A DNA stretch of 64,000 bases from JAYWXI01 sp036016955 (GCF_036016955.1 NZ_JAYWXI010000011.1:47290-111289), one strand, 5' to 3'; shown: positions 26,505 through 36,132, counted from the first letter of the stretch. The notes: generated by a model from the sequence alone, not told the origin. Translations and numbers: made by a program.

Positions 26505-29312
26505 ATGGGAAAACTTTGGTTTTGGGTTTTGTTTTGGTTTTGCGGGGTGCTTTTTCGGGCGCAGGGAGATTCTATTGAAGTCCGGGCGATTTTGTCGCAG
26601 GATTTGCGGACTTTGGACGTTCATCAGACGATACGTTATAAGAATAAGACGGCTACGGTTCAGAAAGAAGTGGTTTTGCTCAACTGGATTTCGGCGTATC
26701 GTTCCCGGGGGACGGCTTTGGCGGTTCGGAAACTGGAGGACCGCAAGAAAGATCTTTATTTTGCTTCTGAGGACAAACTTGGAGAGCTCGCCCAGCTTAC
26801 GGTTAACGGAAATGCCGTTGCAACGGGGTTGGATCGGGAGCAGGTGTCTGTTGCTTTGGAAAAACCTTTGCAGAGTGGAGAAACTTGCGAACTGGTATTG
26901 GACTACCGTCTGCGTCTTCCGGACTCTCGTTTCACGGGGTATGGGGTGTCGGAAGATGGGGTTTCGCTCAAGTATTTTTTTCTGGTTCCTCCTACGTTTT
27001 CCGAAGGTGAAGATAGGGTGGTGCAGTATTACGACATTGAGGAAACCCAGTCGGGTGGAAATCACTGGGGGATTAAACTGGACGTTCCTGAAGGGTGGTT
27101 TACGGAAAGTAATTTGGAGAAGAGGGACGGTTTTTTCTCGGGCGTTTTGGCGACGGATCCTGAACTTTGGGTTACGCGCAAAGCGCCGTTTCGTTTGAAA
27201 GTGGAGAAAGACGGGCGTTCGACGGAGCTTGTGTTGATGCACGAGGTGGATTGGGCCGAGCGTCCTAATTTGGAATTTTATCTGCCGCTTCATCTGTCGT
27301 TTATACGGGAAAAGACGGGGTTGATGCCTTCCAAACTCTTGATTTCGGAGAAAATTTTGGCTAAAGATAAATTTTTCGGTATTCAGGATTTTAAATTTTG
27401 GAAATTTCGTTTTCAGTTGTTTTCGGATGTTCAAAAGACGGATCTGAATTACTTTGGGGTTTTGGCTAAAAGTGTCTTGGCTCAGGGCGGAATCCTTAAT
27501 AAAAACAAAGATCATTGGTTTCTCAACGGGATGAAAACCTATTTGGAAATTTGTTATTTGAATCGTTTTTATCCCGAAGCCAAATTGCTGGGGCGTTTGC
27601 CGGAGGAGCTTAGTGTGCTGGGGGTTCGTCCGCTTAATTATTTTACCATTGCCCGTATGCCGCTTACCGAGCGTTATGGTTTGGCTTATCAGTATATCAT
27701 GACGCAGAATTTGGATCAGCGTATTGGGAAGCCTTTTGTGGAGCTGAGCAACTTTAATGACATGGCGATCAGCAAATTTGAAACGGGGAGTTTGTTTCAT
27801 TTTATTGCGGATAAGATGGGACAGAAGGCGTTTGAGCAAGTGTTGAGGTCTTATTTGGAGGAAGGGCAAGGGAAGCCCTTGGAGGCTCGGGATTTTCTTC
27901 GGCGTTTGTCTTTGGCTTCTTCCGGGGCGTCGGCGTTTTTGGAGCCGTACTTTGATCGGTCGGTCAGGCTTAATTTGAAACTCAAAAAAGTCGAAAAAAT
28001 CCCTGAAGGGTATTTGGTTCGTATTGCTCAAAATGAGGGGTTCTCGCTTCCGATAAAAATCACGACGGAGGAAGACGGAGGCCGGAAGACGTCTTTTTGG
28101 GAAACGACCGAGGCAGCGAAAAAAGAAAAGGATTTTTTGATTCCTTCCGATGCGGTTCGCAAAATACAATTGAACGATGGCTATGTGTTTCCGGAATCCA
28201 ATTATAGGGACAATTACCTCTATACCAAAGGGGTTTTTGCCAATGCGAAGAAAATACGCTTTAAGTTTTTCAAAGATATTCCCGATCCGGAGTATAACGA
28301 AATTTACCTTAATCCTCGGGCGAGTTTTAATGCGTACGACGGGGTACTTTTGGGGATGAATATTCAAAATCGGGCGTTGTTGGACCGTCCTTTTAGTTAT
28401 AGTTTTACGCCTTATTACAGTACGGGAATACGCAAGGTAACGGGATCGGGGGCGGTGGCTTATACGTTGCGTCCGGTGGATTCTTTTTTCAGGAGTTTTC
28501 AGGCGGGGATTTCGGGGGCGTATTTTCATTACGATTACGGGTTGGCTTACCGCAGGGCTACGGTGTTTTCGAGCCTTAGTTTGCTGAAGCGGATGCGTAG
28601 CGACGTGAATGAGGCGTTTCGTTTTTCCTATAATTTTTACGAAAAAGATTTAACGGCGGAAATGCGGGCGGCAAACGAATACGGGCGTTACGGGCTTTGG
28701 AATTTGGGGTATGGTTATGCGGATAACCGGCTGATACACGAGCAGTATTACGGCGGAAATTTTCAGTTTATGAAGGATTTTCAGAAGCTTTCGGGCGAGG
28801 CTTTTTACCGTTGGGAATATGCGGAGAACAAGAAAATGGCTTTCAGGGTGTTTGCGGGATGGTTTTTGGACAACCGCACGCGGAATCGGTGGTTTGATTT
28901 TGGGTTATCTCGTGTTTCCAATTATGCTTTTGCCTATAACCTTTTGGGGCAGAGTGCTACGAGTGGAGTATTGTCCCAGCAGTTTGTTTTGGCGGAAGGC
29001 GGGTTTAAATCCGATTTTCGCGATACGGTTAATCATTGGTTGGTTAGCACCAATGCGGATGTTCACGTTTGGAAAATGTTTAATTTTTATGCGGATGCCG
29101 GGGTCTATCGAAATAAAGGTGAAAACCCCCGTTTTTTGTGGGATAGTGGGATAAAGGTTAAGGTTATTCCTGATTTTTTGGAAGTTTTTTTGCCTTTGCA
29201 ATCTTCTTTGGGGTTCGAGCCTGGTTTTTCCGATTATGCGGGGCGTATTCGTTACACGTTGGTATTTAATTTTGGGGCGTTGACCAACTATTTTCGGAGA
29301 GGTTGGTTTTAA
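26505..29312 (+). CDS. Secreted M1-aminopeptidase-like protein with C-terminal beta barrel, probably inactive
   Basis: A 935-residue protein. It begins with a signal peptide (MGKLWFWVLFWFCGVLFRAQ), then an M1-type N-terminal saddle domain (about 25-200; VLDYRLRLPD is typical). The middle resembles the M1 catalytic domain, but no HExxH zinc motif is found; the region NKDHWFLNGMKTYLEI stands where WxxEGxxxY follows it. From about residue 590 to the end there are repeated beta strands with aromatic girdles (FRFSYNFYEKD, FDFGLSRVSNYAFAYN) ending in LVFNFGALTNYFRRGWF, so an outer-membrane barrel is likely. It may be a binding or scaffold protein rather than a protease. The long opposite-strand frame in 26496-28529 is a coding shadow. 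Confidence 0.7.
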   Translation: MGKLWFWVLFWFCGVLFRAQGDSIEVRAILSQDLRTLDVHQTIRYKNKTATVQKEVVLLNWISAYRSRGTALAVRKLEDRKKDLYFASEDKLGELAQLTVNGNAVATGLDREQVSVALEKPLQSGETCELVLDYRLRLPDSRFTGYGVSEDGVSLKYFFLVPPTFSEGEDRVVQYYDIEETQSGGNHWGIKLDVPEGWFTESNLEKRDGFFSGVLATDPELWVTRKAPFRLKVEKDGRSTELVLMHEVDWAERPNLEFYLPLHLSFIREKTGLMPSKLLISEKILAKDKFFGIQDFKFWKFRFQLFSDVQKTDLNYFGVLAKSVLAQGGILNKNKDHWFLNGMKTYLEICYLNRFYPEAKLLGRLPEELSVLGVRPLNYFTIARMPLTERYGLAYQYIMTQNLDQRIGKPFVELSNFNDMAISKFETGSLFHFIADKMGQKAFEQVLRSYLEEGQGKPLEARDFLRRLSLASSGASAFLEPYFDRSVRLNLKLKKVEKIPEGYLVRIAQNEGFSLPIKITTEEDGGRKTSFWETTEAAKKEKDFLIPSDAVRKIQLNDGYVFPESNYRDNYLYTKGVFANAKKIRFKFFKDIPDPEYNEIYLNPRASFNAYDGVLLGMNIQNRALLDRPFSYSFTPYYSTGIRKVTGSGAVAYTLRPVDSFFRSFQAGISGAYFHYDYGLAYRRATVFSSLSLLKRMRSDVNEAFRFSYNFYEKDLTAEMRAANEYGRYGLWNLGYGYADNRLIHEQYYGGNFQFMKDFQKLSGEAFYRWEYAENKKMAFRVFAGWFLDNRTRNRWFDFGLSRVSNYAFAYNLLGQSATSGVLSQQFVLAEGGFKSDFRDTVNHWLVSTNADVHVWKMFNFYADAGVYRNKGENPRFLWDSGIKVKVIPDFLEVFLPLQSSLGFEPGFSDYAGRIRYTLVFNFGALTNYFRRGWF

Positions 29313-29316
29313 TGGA

Positions 29317-30225
29317 TTAGAGGGAGAGGAAGAGTTTGGGATTTATGGGGGTTTGGTTTTTGTGGACTTCGTAGTGGAGATGCGGGCCGGTGGAACGGCC
29401 GGAGTTGCCGGATTTTGCAATGATTTGGTTAACGTTTACTTGGTCATTGGTTTGGACCAAGATTTCCGAGAGATGGCCGTAGAGGGTGGCCAGTCCGTTG
29501 CCGTGGGCGATGATGACGCATTTTCCGTAGCCTCCTTTCAGACCGGCGAAAATGACGGTTCCCATGGCGGTGCTTCGTACGTCGGAGCCATGGGGAACGG
29601 CGAAATCGATGCCTTTATGGAACTGGGCGGGTTCTGCTTCTTCTTTTGAAGGGGCGGTTTTTTTTTCGGTTAAAAGGTTGGTTTGGGTTTGAGGGGCTTG
29701 ATCCAGACTGTCTTTTTTTGCCGATGGTTTGGACGGAGTTCGAGCGAGATTTCGGGACGAGGCGGAGGCCATTGCTAATGTGGGTTTGCTTGGGATGGGA
29801 TTTTTTCTCAGGCCGAAGGCTGACGAAATATAGCCTGAAGTGGGCAGTCCTAAAGGGATTTGCTTTAGTTTTTCTTGAAGATAGACTAAGTATTGGCTGT
29901 AACGGTTGCTGGTTTTAGCCAAGTAGACCGAATTGGCCAAGTGGTTTTGGTCGAGGGCTTCGATTTTTTCGTTTGGGATATTTTTGGTTTTCAGAAATTG
30001 GTTGAGTTGTTTTATGGTGTGGTCGATTTGGGTCAAGTCGTTTTTCATTTTCAGATAATCGACGCTGTCTTTTTCGGTGTTGATTTGCACCAGATGAACC
30101 TCGTAGTTTCGGTGATCTTTCTCGGAGTAGAGTTTGCCGATGACCAGCGCTTGGGCAAAGACCAAAAGGAGGAGTATTAGGTATAACGAGGGTTTCTTTT
30201 TGAGGTTGAAAAATGTTTTTTTCAT
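29317..30225 (-). CDS. M23 peptidoglycan endopeptidase, membrane-anchored
   Basis: A 302-residue protein: one membrane helix near the N-terminus (about 13-30), a coiled-coil/linker region to about 190 with a Pro/Lys/Thr-rich stretch, and a C-terminal LytM domain with HKGIDFAVPHGSDV (first zinc His and Asp) and GPHLHYEVHKN (HxH). This is the MepM/NlpD-like layout for cutting or regulating peptidoglycan cross-links in the periplasm. All zinc ligands appear present. The gene converges on the M1-like gene with four bases between the stop codons. Confidence 0.9.
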   Translation of the reverse strand: MKKTFFNLKKKPSLYLILLLLVFAQALVIGKLYSEKDHRNYEVHLVQINTEKDSVDYLKMKNDLTQIDHTIKQLNQFLKTKNIPNEKIEALDQNHLANSVYLAKTSNRYSQYLVYLQEKLKQIPLGLPTSGYISSAFGLRKNPIPSKPTLAMASASSRNLARTPSKPSAKKDSLDQAPQTQTNLLTEKKTAPSKEEAEPAQFHKGIDFAVPHGSDVRSTAMGTVIFAGLKGGYGKCVIIAHGNGLATLYGHLSEILVQTNDQVNVNQIIAKSGNSGRSTGPHLHYEVHKNQTPINPKLFLSL

Positions 30226-30267
30226 TGTGTTGAATTAGAGGGCTTGTCAAAAAAAAATTTGAGGCTG

Positions 30268-30337
30268 CAAATGTAAAATAATTTAGACAATGCCCTAATA
30301 ACGTCTTGGTGGGTTTTTCATTTTGCACCAAGGCGTT
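30268..30337. promoter_or_regulatory. -7 element and hairpin upstream of the M23 gene
   Basis: On the minus strand TACATTTG (complement of 30268-30275) is a -7 element 42 bases before the M23 start. Beside it a 12-bp stem with one G-T pair (30300-30311 with 30326-30337) lacks a T run in either direction, so it is not a classic terminator; it may end the preceding operon's RNA or be an operator. The 191-base gap holds no gene. Confidence 0.4.
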
Positions 30338-30416
30338 AAAATTTTCCCAAAGTTTTCTTAAAAGAAGATATTGAGGGTTTTCTTTCGGAATCCTTTGGGA
30401 AATTTTGTTTTGGGTC

Positions 30417-31364
30417 TTAGAGCCCAAAATTAACGAAAAGGCTGAATCTGGATCGGGCTTCAATGTCTCCGCTGGCCAGGTTGCTGTAGACGGGCAGCAT
30501 GAGTTCGCTTCCTAAACTGAATTTTTTGTAAGAGGCTTCAAATCCGATTTTGCCGTAGAGGGCGCTTCCGGCGGTTCTTGGGAGGGCTTCGTCAAACTGT
30601 CGGTTTGAATCGAAAACTTCGCCTTGCAGGCCTGATTTTCCTGAGAATACGGCAGCGGTATTTTGCCAAAAGCGGTAGTAACCGGTGGCAGAATAGTTCC
30701 ATTGGTTGCCGAATTTATAGTGTTTTTGGTTTTTGGTTTTGATGGCGTAGTCGGTATTTAGGAGGAGGGCGAAGGCTTCTTTTTGAAACTTATAATTTAG
30801 GGCGAACAGGTAATCCCAACTTCCGGTTCCCAATTGGAAACTGGGATTCACGCCGCTTGCTCCTTTTTCGTCGAATGTTCCGGTGGGGATTTTAAGGCCG
30901 AGGCCGCCGTGAAGTTGATGGGTGGCGTTTGGGGTACTCCTAATTTCATAGATGCCCATTAGGCTGGCGTCGCCAAGTCCTTGGATGGAATGGGAACCTT
31001 GGGAAGAGGTTTTTTCATGAAATTGGAAAGGAATACTGCCGTAGAGGCTCACTTTGGGGGTTACGGGGATTTTGCCCCATAGTTGGAGGGTGTTGAAGTA
31101 TTGGTTTTGGGTCAGGTCTTTCAAGAAGAGGTTTTCTTTGGCCTTGTAGTGTTGGGCGAAATACTTTATTCCTACGAATTGAGGGTTTAACAGCGATTCG
31201 AAGCCACTGGAACCGTTTCCTGCGGCACAACCGCAAGCGTCGCATTCCAATAGGGGGAGGCGGTATTGCGGGGTATCCTGATACGCGGTGCAGAGGCTGT
31301 CGGCGTTTTTACCGAAAGCCGAAAATGAAAAAACAGAAAAGAGTGTGATTAAAAAAAGTTTCAT
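30417..31364 (-). CDS. Outer-membrane transporter-like protein of the MbnP/MbnH cassette
   Basis: A 315-residue protein with a signal peptide (MKLFLITLFSVFSFSAFG) followed by a Cys-rich CDACGCAAGNGSSG segment and then repeated beta strands ending SRFSLFVNFGL, typical of an outer-membrane barrel. The CxxCxC segment in the mature N-terminus could bind metal. Its ATG overlaps the peroxidase stop by four bases (ATGA), so it is co-translated with it. Related genes next to MbnP- and MauG-like genes are annotated as transporters of unknown substrate. Confidence 0.75.
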   Translation of the reverse strand: MKLFLITLFSVFSFSAFGKNADSLCTAYQDTPQYRLPLLECDACGCAAGNGSSGFESLLNPQFVGIKYFAQHYKAKENLFLKDLTQNQYFNTLQLWGKIPVTPKVSLYGSIPFQFHEKTSSQGSHSIQGLGDASLMGIYEIRSTPNATHQLHGGLGLKIPTGTFDEKGASGVNPSFQLGTGSWDYLFALNYKFQKEAFALLLNTDYAIKTKNQKHYKFGNQWNYSATGYYRFWQNTAAVFSGKSGLQGEVFDSNRQFDEALPRTAGSALYGKIGFEASYKKFSLGSELMLPVYSNLASGDIEARSRFSLFVNFGL

Positions 31365-32446
31365 TGTTCAGCAAATTTAGGGTTAGTGATGAAGGAGGGA
31401 TCGCTTAGGGTTTTTAGGAAAGCGATCAGGTATTGTTTGTCTTGACTGCTCATGGGGATGCCGGGTCGCCCGTTGGTTTGGAGCAGTGGGTCGAGGTTGG
31501 AGTGGTTTTCCACGCCATCGGAGTAAAAGTTTAGTACGGCTTCCAACGAATAGAACCTTCCGTCGTGCATATAAGGTGCGGTGTATTCGATGTTTCGTAG
31601 GCTGGGAACCCGAAATTTCATGTGGTCATTGGCGTCCAGCGTTACGCGATAGCGGCCTCTGTCGTCCAGCTGGGGGTTGTGGTACAATCCTGTGTTTCTG
31701 AAGCTTTCGTCGGTAAAGAGTTCTCCGGAGTGGCAGCTTGCGCATTTGTTTTGAAAGAGGGCGTAGCCTTGGGTTTCCTCGGAAGAAAACGTGGCGGTAC
31801 CTTTTTTCACCTGGTCGTATTTGGATTCGGCAGAAACCATGGTTACCATAAATTGGGACAAGGCTTTTAGGATTCTCTCTCCCGTGATGTTTTCGTCACC
31901 GAAAGCGGCTTTGAACAAGGGTTTGTACTGGGGGTCGGCATTCAGTTTCCGCACGACTTCGGGGATGGAACTATCCATCTCGAAACTTGTGGTGATGGGC
32001 ACCAGCGAACGTTCGTCTAAATTGTGGCTTACGCCATCCCAGGTGTAGTTTTTCAGGAAAGCCATGTTTTGGATGGGGGGCGTATTGCGTAGCCCCAACC
32101 GATCGTCTATGCCGTGGCTGATGGCGTGCCCGTGATGGGTGAATGCGTATTCCTGAATGTGGCAAAATCCGCAGGAAATGGTATTGTTTCTGGAGAGCTT
32201 GCCTTCGTAGAAGAGTTTTTTTCCGAGGGCGACGCCGTTCACGGTAACGGGATTGCCATTGAGGTCAAAGACGATTTCGGGAAAATGCGCGGGTTTTTCC
32301 AAGTCGTAGGGGCGGTCTGGAGGGATTGGAACCCCTTCAAACTCGTTACGGCACGATACCAAAAGCAAACCGAGGAGTAGAAACCCAAAGAGAGTCAAAC
32401 GGCTCTCTTTGGATTTGGGAATGAATATTTTAGTCATTGTGAACAT
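31361..32446 (-). CDS. Diheme cytochrome c peroxidase/MbnH-like lipoprotein
   Basis: A MauG/CcpA-family diheme protein of about 358-361 residues. It has a lipobox (LLLVSC) after a short hydrophobic stretch, so it is an anchored lipoprotein, and two heme sites CGFCH and CASCH, with the family loops FYEGKLSRNNTISC and RVPSLRNIEYTAPYMHDGRF. In the methanobactin system the related MbnH oxidises a tryptophan in its partner MbnP. The MbnP gene directly upstream overlaps it by 17 bases (or 8 if the ATG at 32437 is used), which supports the same pairing here rather than a plain H2O2 peroxidase. Confidence 0.88.
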   Translation of the reverse strand: MFTMTKIFIPKSKESRLTLFGFLLLGLLLVSCRNEFEGVPIPPDRPYDLEKPAHFPEIVFDLNGNPVTVNGVALGKKLFYEGKLSRNNTISCGFCHIQEYAFTHHGHAISHGIDDRLGLRNTPPIQNMAFLKNYTWDGVSHNLDERSLVPITTSFEMDSSIPEVVRKLNADPQYKPLFKAAFGDENITGERILKALSQFMVTMVSAESKYDQVKKGTATFSSEETQGYALFQNKCASCHSGELFTDESFRNTGLYHNPQLDDRGRYRVTLDANDHMKFRVPSLRNIEYTAPYMHDGRFYSLEAVLNFYSDGVENHSNLDPLLQTNGRPGIPMSSQDKQYLIAFLKTLSDPSFITNPKFAEQ

Positions 32447-33254
32447 GATCTACGATAAACATTTGGGAAAGGTTATCGGTTACGCGTACCAAATGGGGGC
32501 TGCTTCCCATGGCGGAGGCGTTGGTTTCGTCCAGGGTCAGGGGTATAGCGCCGCTCAGGAAGTGATTGAAATCTGCCAAGATATGGATGGACGGAGTAAC
32601 GCTTTGGGAGACCCTTGCGGTAGTGGGCAGCTCCAAAGTGATTTCGCGGTAGAGATCTGGGGTTCCTTTGGCGGCGGGGTTTCCCATATTGCCGGCGTGG
32701 TTTCTGAACTCGGTTTCGGCGGTGGAGGAGCCGTATTGCCCTTCGATTTTGGTGAAAATATAGCCGGCAGCCCAAGACCATGCCATGCCTGCGGTTTTGG
32801 CTTTATCCCAAAATTCGCCTTGGCCGTCCAGGCCGAGCAGATAGGCTTGGGGGCTGATGCCCAGTCCGAATTTAATTTTTTTGTAACGTCCCTTGGGAAT
32901 AGCACTCAGGTTGAGGTAAGAGACGCCGGCAATGGCTTGGGCTTGATCGATGATGAATGCGCCTCGATCGGGGTCGTTGTAATGGTATTTTACTTCGTTT
33001 CCGTTTTCGTCGATCAGGGTAATATTACTAACGATGTATTTCAGAGTGCTGAATTTGTGCTTTTGCCCGTTGGTAGAGGTTTGGGTGGTTTGGTTCAGGA
33101 CGATGTTTCCCAAATGGAGAAACCCGTTTTCAAATTTTATCTGAAGATTTCCCGGGGTGTTGTTTTCGATTTCGTTATCGCTGTTTCTGCAAGAAGTGAA
33201 GGCGAATAAAATTAAGGCAATAAAAAAGAGGGATGAAAATGAGTATGTTTTCAT
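32430..33254 (-). CDS. MbnP-family copper-associated lipoprotein
   Basis: A 274-residue lipoprotein (signal with lipobox FAFTSC) matching the MbnP family: GNLQIKFEN-FLHLG, LKYIVSNI, DPDRGAFIIDQAQA, FGLGISPQA, and the MAWSWAAGYIFTKIEG core holding conserved Trp residues. In MbnP proteins one Trp is converted to kynurenine by the partner diheme enzyme and helps bind copper. Which Trp is modified here cannot be told. The gene lies between a small CKGKC protein and the diheme enzyme; all point left. Confidence 0.88.
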   Translation of the reverse strand: MKTYSFSSLFFIALILFAFTSCRNSDNEIENNTPGNLQIKFENGFLHLGNIVLNQTTQTSTNGQKHKFSTLKYIVSNITLIDENGNEVKYHYNDPDRGAFIIDQAQAIAGVSYLNLSAIPKGRYKKIKFGLGISPQAYLLGLDGQGEFWDKAKTAGMAWSWAAGYIFTKIEGQYGSSTAETEFRNHAGNMGNPAAKGTPDLYREITLELPTTARVSQSVTPSIHILADFNHFLSGAIPLTLDETNASAMGSSPHLVRVTDNLSQMFIVDHVHND

Positions 33255-33346
33255 TTTAAGAGAATTAAAATTTAAAAATAGGTTTAAAACAGAAGTGTTC
33301 CGAAGGACATTATCCTCGGAAAAATTTTTAAAAAACGGCTTTTGGT

Positions 33347-33718
33347 TTACCGAATGGGCGGCTTGAAAATAGAGCCGTTAAACGAATAGTTGTAATTGGT
33401 TTTAAACCCCAAAAAGACCTCTTTGACGAAAGACGGCGGAGCGGCTAACGAAAGCGTGGTGATGGCAGAGGGGATAAAAGCCTCTATGGATTTTGGGGTT
33501 TGATTTTTGGTTTTGGAGAAAGGCGTTTGGTCGTCTTGTGCGGCTTTGGCGATTTCTTTGGAAAGGTAGCATTTTCCTTTACATTTCAGTTCGGGTTTGT
33601 CTTTATTGATGCACAGAACGGTGGTAATGTAGTCGAAATTCAGGACATACTCCGCTACCGGTGCCAAGGGTTTTAGCAACAGATGCAAGGTAAGGAATAT
33701 GGCGAAGTAAGATTTCAT
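33347..33718 (-). CDS. Small membrane protein with CKGKC motif
   Basis: A 123-residue protein with one N-terminal hydrophobic segment and the motif LKCKGKCYLSKEI at about residue 45, a likely metal- or thiol-binding site. The start at 33718 follows a -7 element (TAATTTTG, complement of 33734-33741), which lies over the alternative start at 33736. It is the first gene of the MbnP/diheme cassette (92-base gap to MbnP) and so is probably linked to copper handling. No known family name is certain. Confidence 0.7.
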   Translation of the reverse strand: MKSYFAIFLTLHLLLKPLAPVAEYVLNFDYITTVLCINKDKPELKCKGKCYLSKEIAKAAQDDQTPFSKTKNQTPKSIEAFIPSAITTLSLAAPPSFVKEVFLGFKTNYNYSFNGSIFKPPIR

Positions 33719-33733
33719 GATCCTTTTCCGGGG

Positions 33734-33741
33734 CAAAATTA
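33734..33741 (-). promoter_or_regulatory. -7 element of the MbnP cassette
   Basis: TAATTTTG on the minus strand, 15 bases before the CKGKC gene start. No clear -33 element. It would drive four genes down to 30417. Confidence 0.45.
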
Positions 33742-33851
33742 AGACATTTTGAGAATATGGAAAGAAAAATTGAAACGGATATGAACGTATTTAAAAGAGG
33801 GCAAAAGCATCCGATAAAAAATAAAAATAGGCAGATCCTTGATATTATCAG

Positions 33852-33859
33852 TATATTTG
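33852..33859 (+). promoter_or_regulatory. -7 element of gpsA
   Basis: TATATTTG matches TAnnTTTG, 30 bases before the gpsA ATG. Confidence 0.45.
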
Positions 33860-33889
33860 CGAGGTATCGTTTATTAGACAATTAACGTT

Positions 33890-34951
33890 ATGGCAAAGAA
33901 AAAATTAGTAGAGACGGCTTCGGCCGAGACGAAAAGTAAGAAAAAGACCAGAAAATCGGGGCAGCCTTGCCGTGTGGGTGTGGTTGGTAGCGGAAGTTTT
34001 GCTACGGCGATTGTCAAAATGCTTTTGGAAAACTGTAAATTGGTGCATTGGTGCGTTCGCAACGAGTATGTTAAGGGAGCTATTGAGCAACGGGGGCATA
34101 ATCCGACTTATTTAACCTCGGTGAGTTTTAATCTCAGACATCTGAAGCTGACGACGGATATTAACGAATTGGTTTCCTCTTGTGATGTGGTGGTTTTGGC
34201 TACGCCTTCGATTTATTTGGAGGAAACATTGGCGGGGATGACGACGGAGGTTTCGGGGAAGATTTTTGTTTCGGCGATTAAGGGGATTGTTCCTAAGGCG
34301 AACGATGTGGTGGCGCATTATTTACGGGACGAGTTTAAGATAGGTTTTCGTCATCAGGCGGTTATTGCGGGGCCTTGCCATGCGGAGGAAGTGGGGATGG
34401 AGCGTTTGTCCTACCTTACGATTGCTACGGTGGAGGAGTCGGTTTCCGAGATGCTTCGGGAGCTGTTTGCTTCGGATTTTATTAAGGTGAATGCCAGTAC
34501 GGATATTTTGGGCAACGAATACAGCGCGATTTTGAAGAACGTTTATGCGATTGGAGCGGGTATTGCCAGTGGTTTGGGGTATGGGGATAATTTTACGGCG
34601 GTTTTGGTTTCCAATGCGATTCGGGAGATGGAGTTTTTTTTGGGGGCGGTTTATCAGACGCCTAGGGACGTTAACGAGAGTGCTTATTTGGGGGACTTGT
34701 TGGTAACGGCTTATTCTTTATTTTCCCGTAACCGGAGTTTGGGTAATCTTATTGGAAAGGGGTATACGGTAAAATCGGCCATTCAATCCATGAACATGGT
34801 GGCGGAGGGGTATTATGCGGCGGGATCGATCTACAGAACGGCGCGGGAGAAAGGCATTAAAACGCCGATTATCGACGCGATTTACGCTATTCTTTACGAA
34901 GAAAAAAATGCGGAGAAACAGTTTAGGAAGCTCACGGCAAAACTTACTTGA
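33890..34951 (+). CDS. gpsA: NAD(P)-dependent glycerol-3-phosphate dehydrogenase
   Basis: A 353-residue dehydrogenase making sn-glycerol 3-phosphate from dihydroxyacetone phosphate for phospholipid synthesis. It has the Rossmann motif VGVVGSGSFATA (about 27-38), AIKGI, the AGPCHAEEV segment and the catalytic Lys in ILKNVYAIGAGIASGLGYGDN. An N-terminal Lys-rich extension of about 25 residues precedes the Rossmann fold. The length and motifs are complete, so the gene is functional by sequence. Confidence 0.95.
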   Translation: MAKKKLVETASAETKSKKKTRKSGQPCRVGVVGSGSFATAIVKMLLENCKLVHWCVRNEYVKGAIEQRGHNPTYLTSVSFNLRHLKLTTDINELVSSCDVVVLATPSIYLEETLAGMTTEVSGKIFVSAIKGIVPKANDVVAHYLRDEFKIGFRHQAVIAGPCHAEEVGMERLSYLTIATVEESVSEMLRELFASDFIKVNASTDILGNEYSAILKNVYAIGAGIASGLGYGDNFTAVLVSNAIREMEFFLGAVYQTPRDVNESAYLGDLLVTAYSLFSRNRSLGNLIGKGYTVKSAIQSMNMVAEGYYAAGSIYRTAREKGIKTPIIDAIYAILYEEKNAEKQFRKLTAKLT

Positions 34952-35211
34952 CAGATGGGAAATCGCTTTGATTTATCAGATTTTTTTCTCGCTTTCGGAA
35001 TTTTTTTTTATTGTGTTAATTCTAATGAAATCCTTTGTTTTTTGCGGTTTTTTCTATTTTGTGGTGAAGAAAATGAAATAAATCAGGTTAAAACTATTGT
35101 GCATATCCTAATAGTTTTCTACATTTGGGGCGTTATGCTTTGGGTTTGCGCAAATAGTAAAAAAAACGAAAAAAAACGGCCGGAAAATTTGGTGGTTTCG
35201 GATAATTGTGT

Positions 35212-35261
<50 letters not shown>

Positions 35262-35539
35262 TTCCCTAAATTCTTATAGGGGCGCGCAGGTAGGCGTAGC
35301 TTATAAAAAATTTTCGGAAAAACCAACCCTGCTTTCTTTTTTTGCGGTTTTGGTTTTGGGCGTCGTTTCAGGCAATTTCATTCCCCGAAACGCCGCTTTT
35401 TTCGTTTCGATATTTGCAGTGGCTTTGGCCGTGATTCTTTTTGCTTTTTCGGAAAGGCTATTCCTAACAATACCCCCAAAGCTAAAAGCCCATTTTTGTT
35501 TTCATAAGTTAAAGTTTAAGTGTATCGGGGCTTTTAGCC

Positions 35540-35575
35540 GCCGGAAGGCCCTCCCATGGCTTTCCGGCTTTCTTT
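35540..35575 (+). terminator. Terminator-like hairpin in the 35-kb spacer
   Basis: An 11-bp stem with one mismatch (35540-35550 with 35558-35568) is followed by TTTCTTT on the plus strand. Confidence 0.45.
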
Positions 35576-36132
35576 CAAAACCATTCGACCCTCATAATAA
35601 AACAGAGCAGACGGTCATTAACAAGATTTTATCCTTTGGCTTTCCATCCAAAATAAAGGTGGCGCCACAGGTTAAAGCGTTTTTTTTCGACCCGTTAAAA
35701 ACGGAGGCGTTAAGAACGTCGGAAGCACCGCCGTTAAGAAATTCCTTTTGTTTGAGCTGGCTTAGGGCGAGGAGAGGAGCGAGTTTTAGGAATTTTAGGC
35801 GGGGGTTTCGAGCTTTAGCCGAGTTTTCAGGGTCTTGAACGTTTGGTTCTTTGGTTTCAAGACAAAAGAACGAAAAAACCTTCGATGTCGGTCGAAAAAC
35901 AGATAAAAGAATTAAAAAAGTGCGGAAGCACAGCACAGATGGTCATTATTTTTTGCATCGAGAGTACGGGCATGGGATGGTCCTCTTCGTAACCAACCAA
36001 CACCTAACACCATTCCGGCCCGTTTCCGATGCTTTTAACCCTTAACCCTTAAAATTTAACGACTTGACAATTTCACAACTTAACAACTAACAACTTAACG
36101 ACTAACAATTAACCATTAAAAATCGATTTGTG

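Noticed and set aside
26496..28529. 677-residue open frame on the minus strand
   Set aside because: It is antisense to the M1-like gene, which has a signal peptide, promoter and domain features; the antisense translation is Arg/Lys/Pro/Ile-rich without any family pattern.
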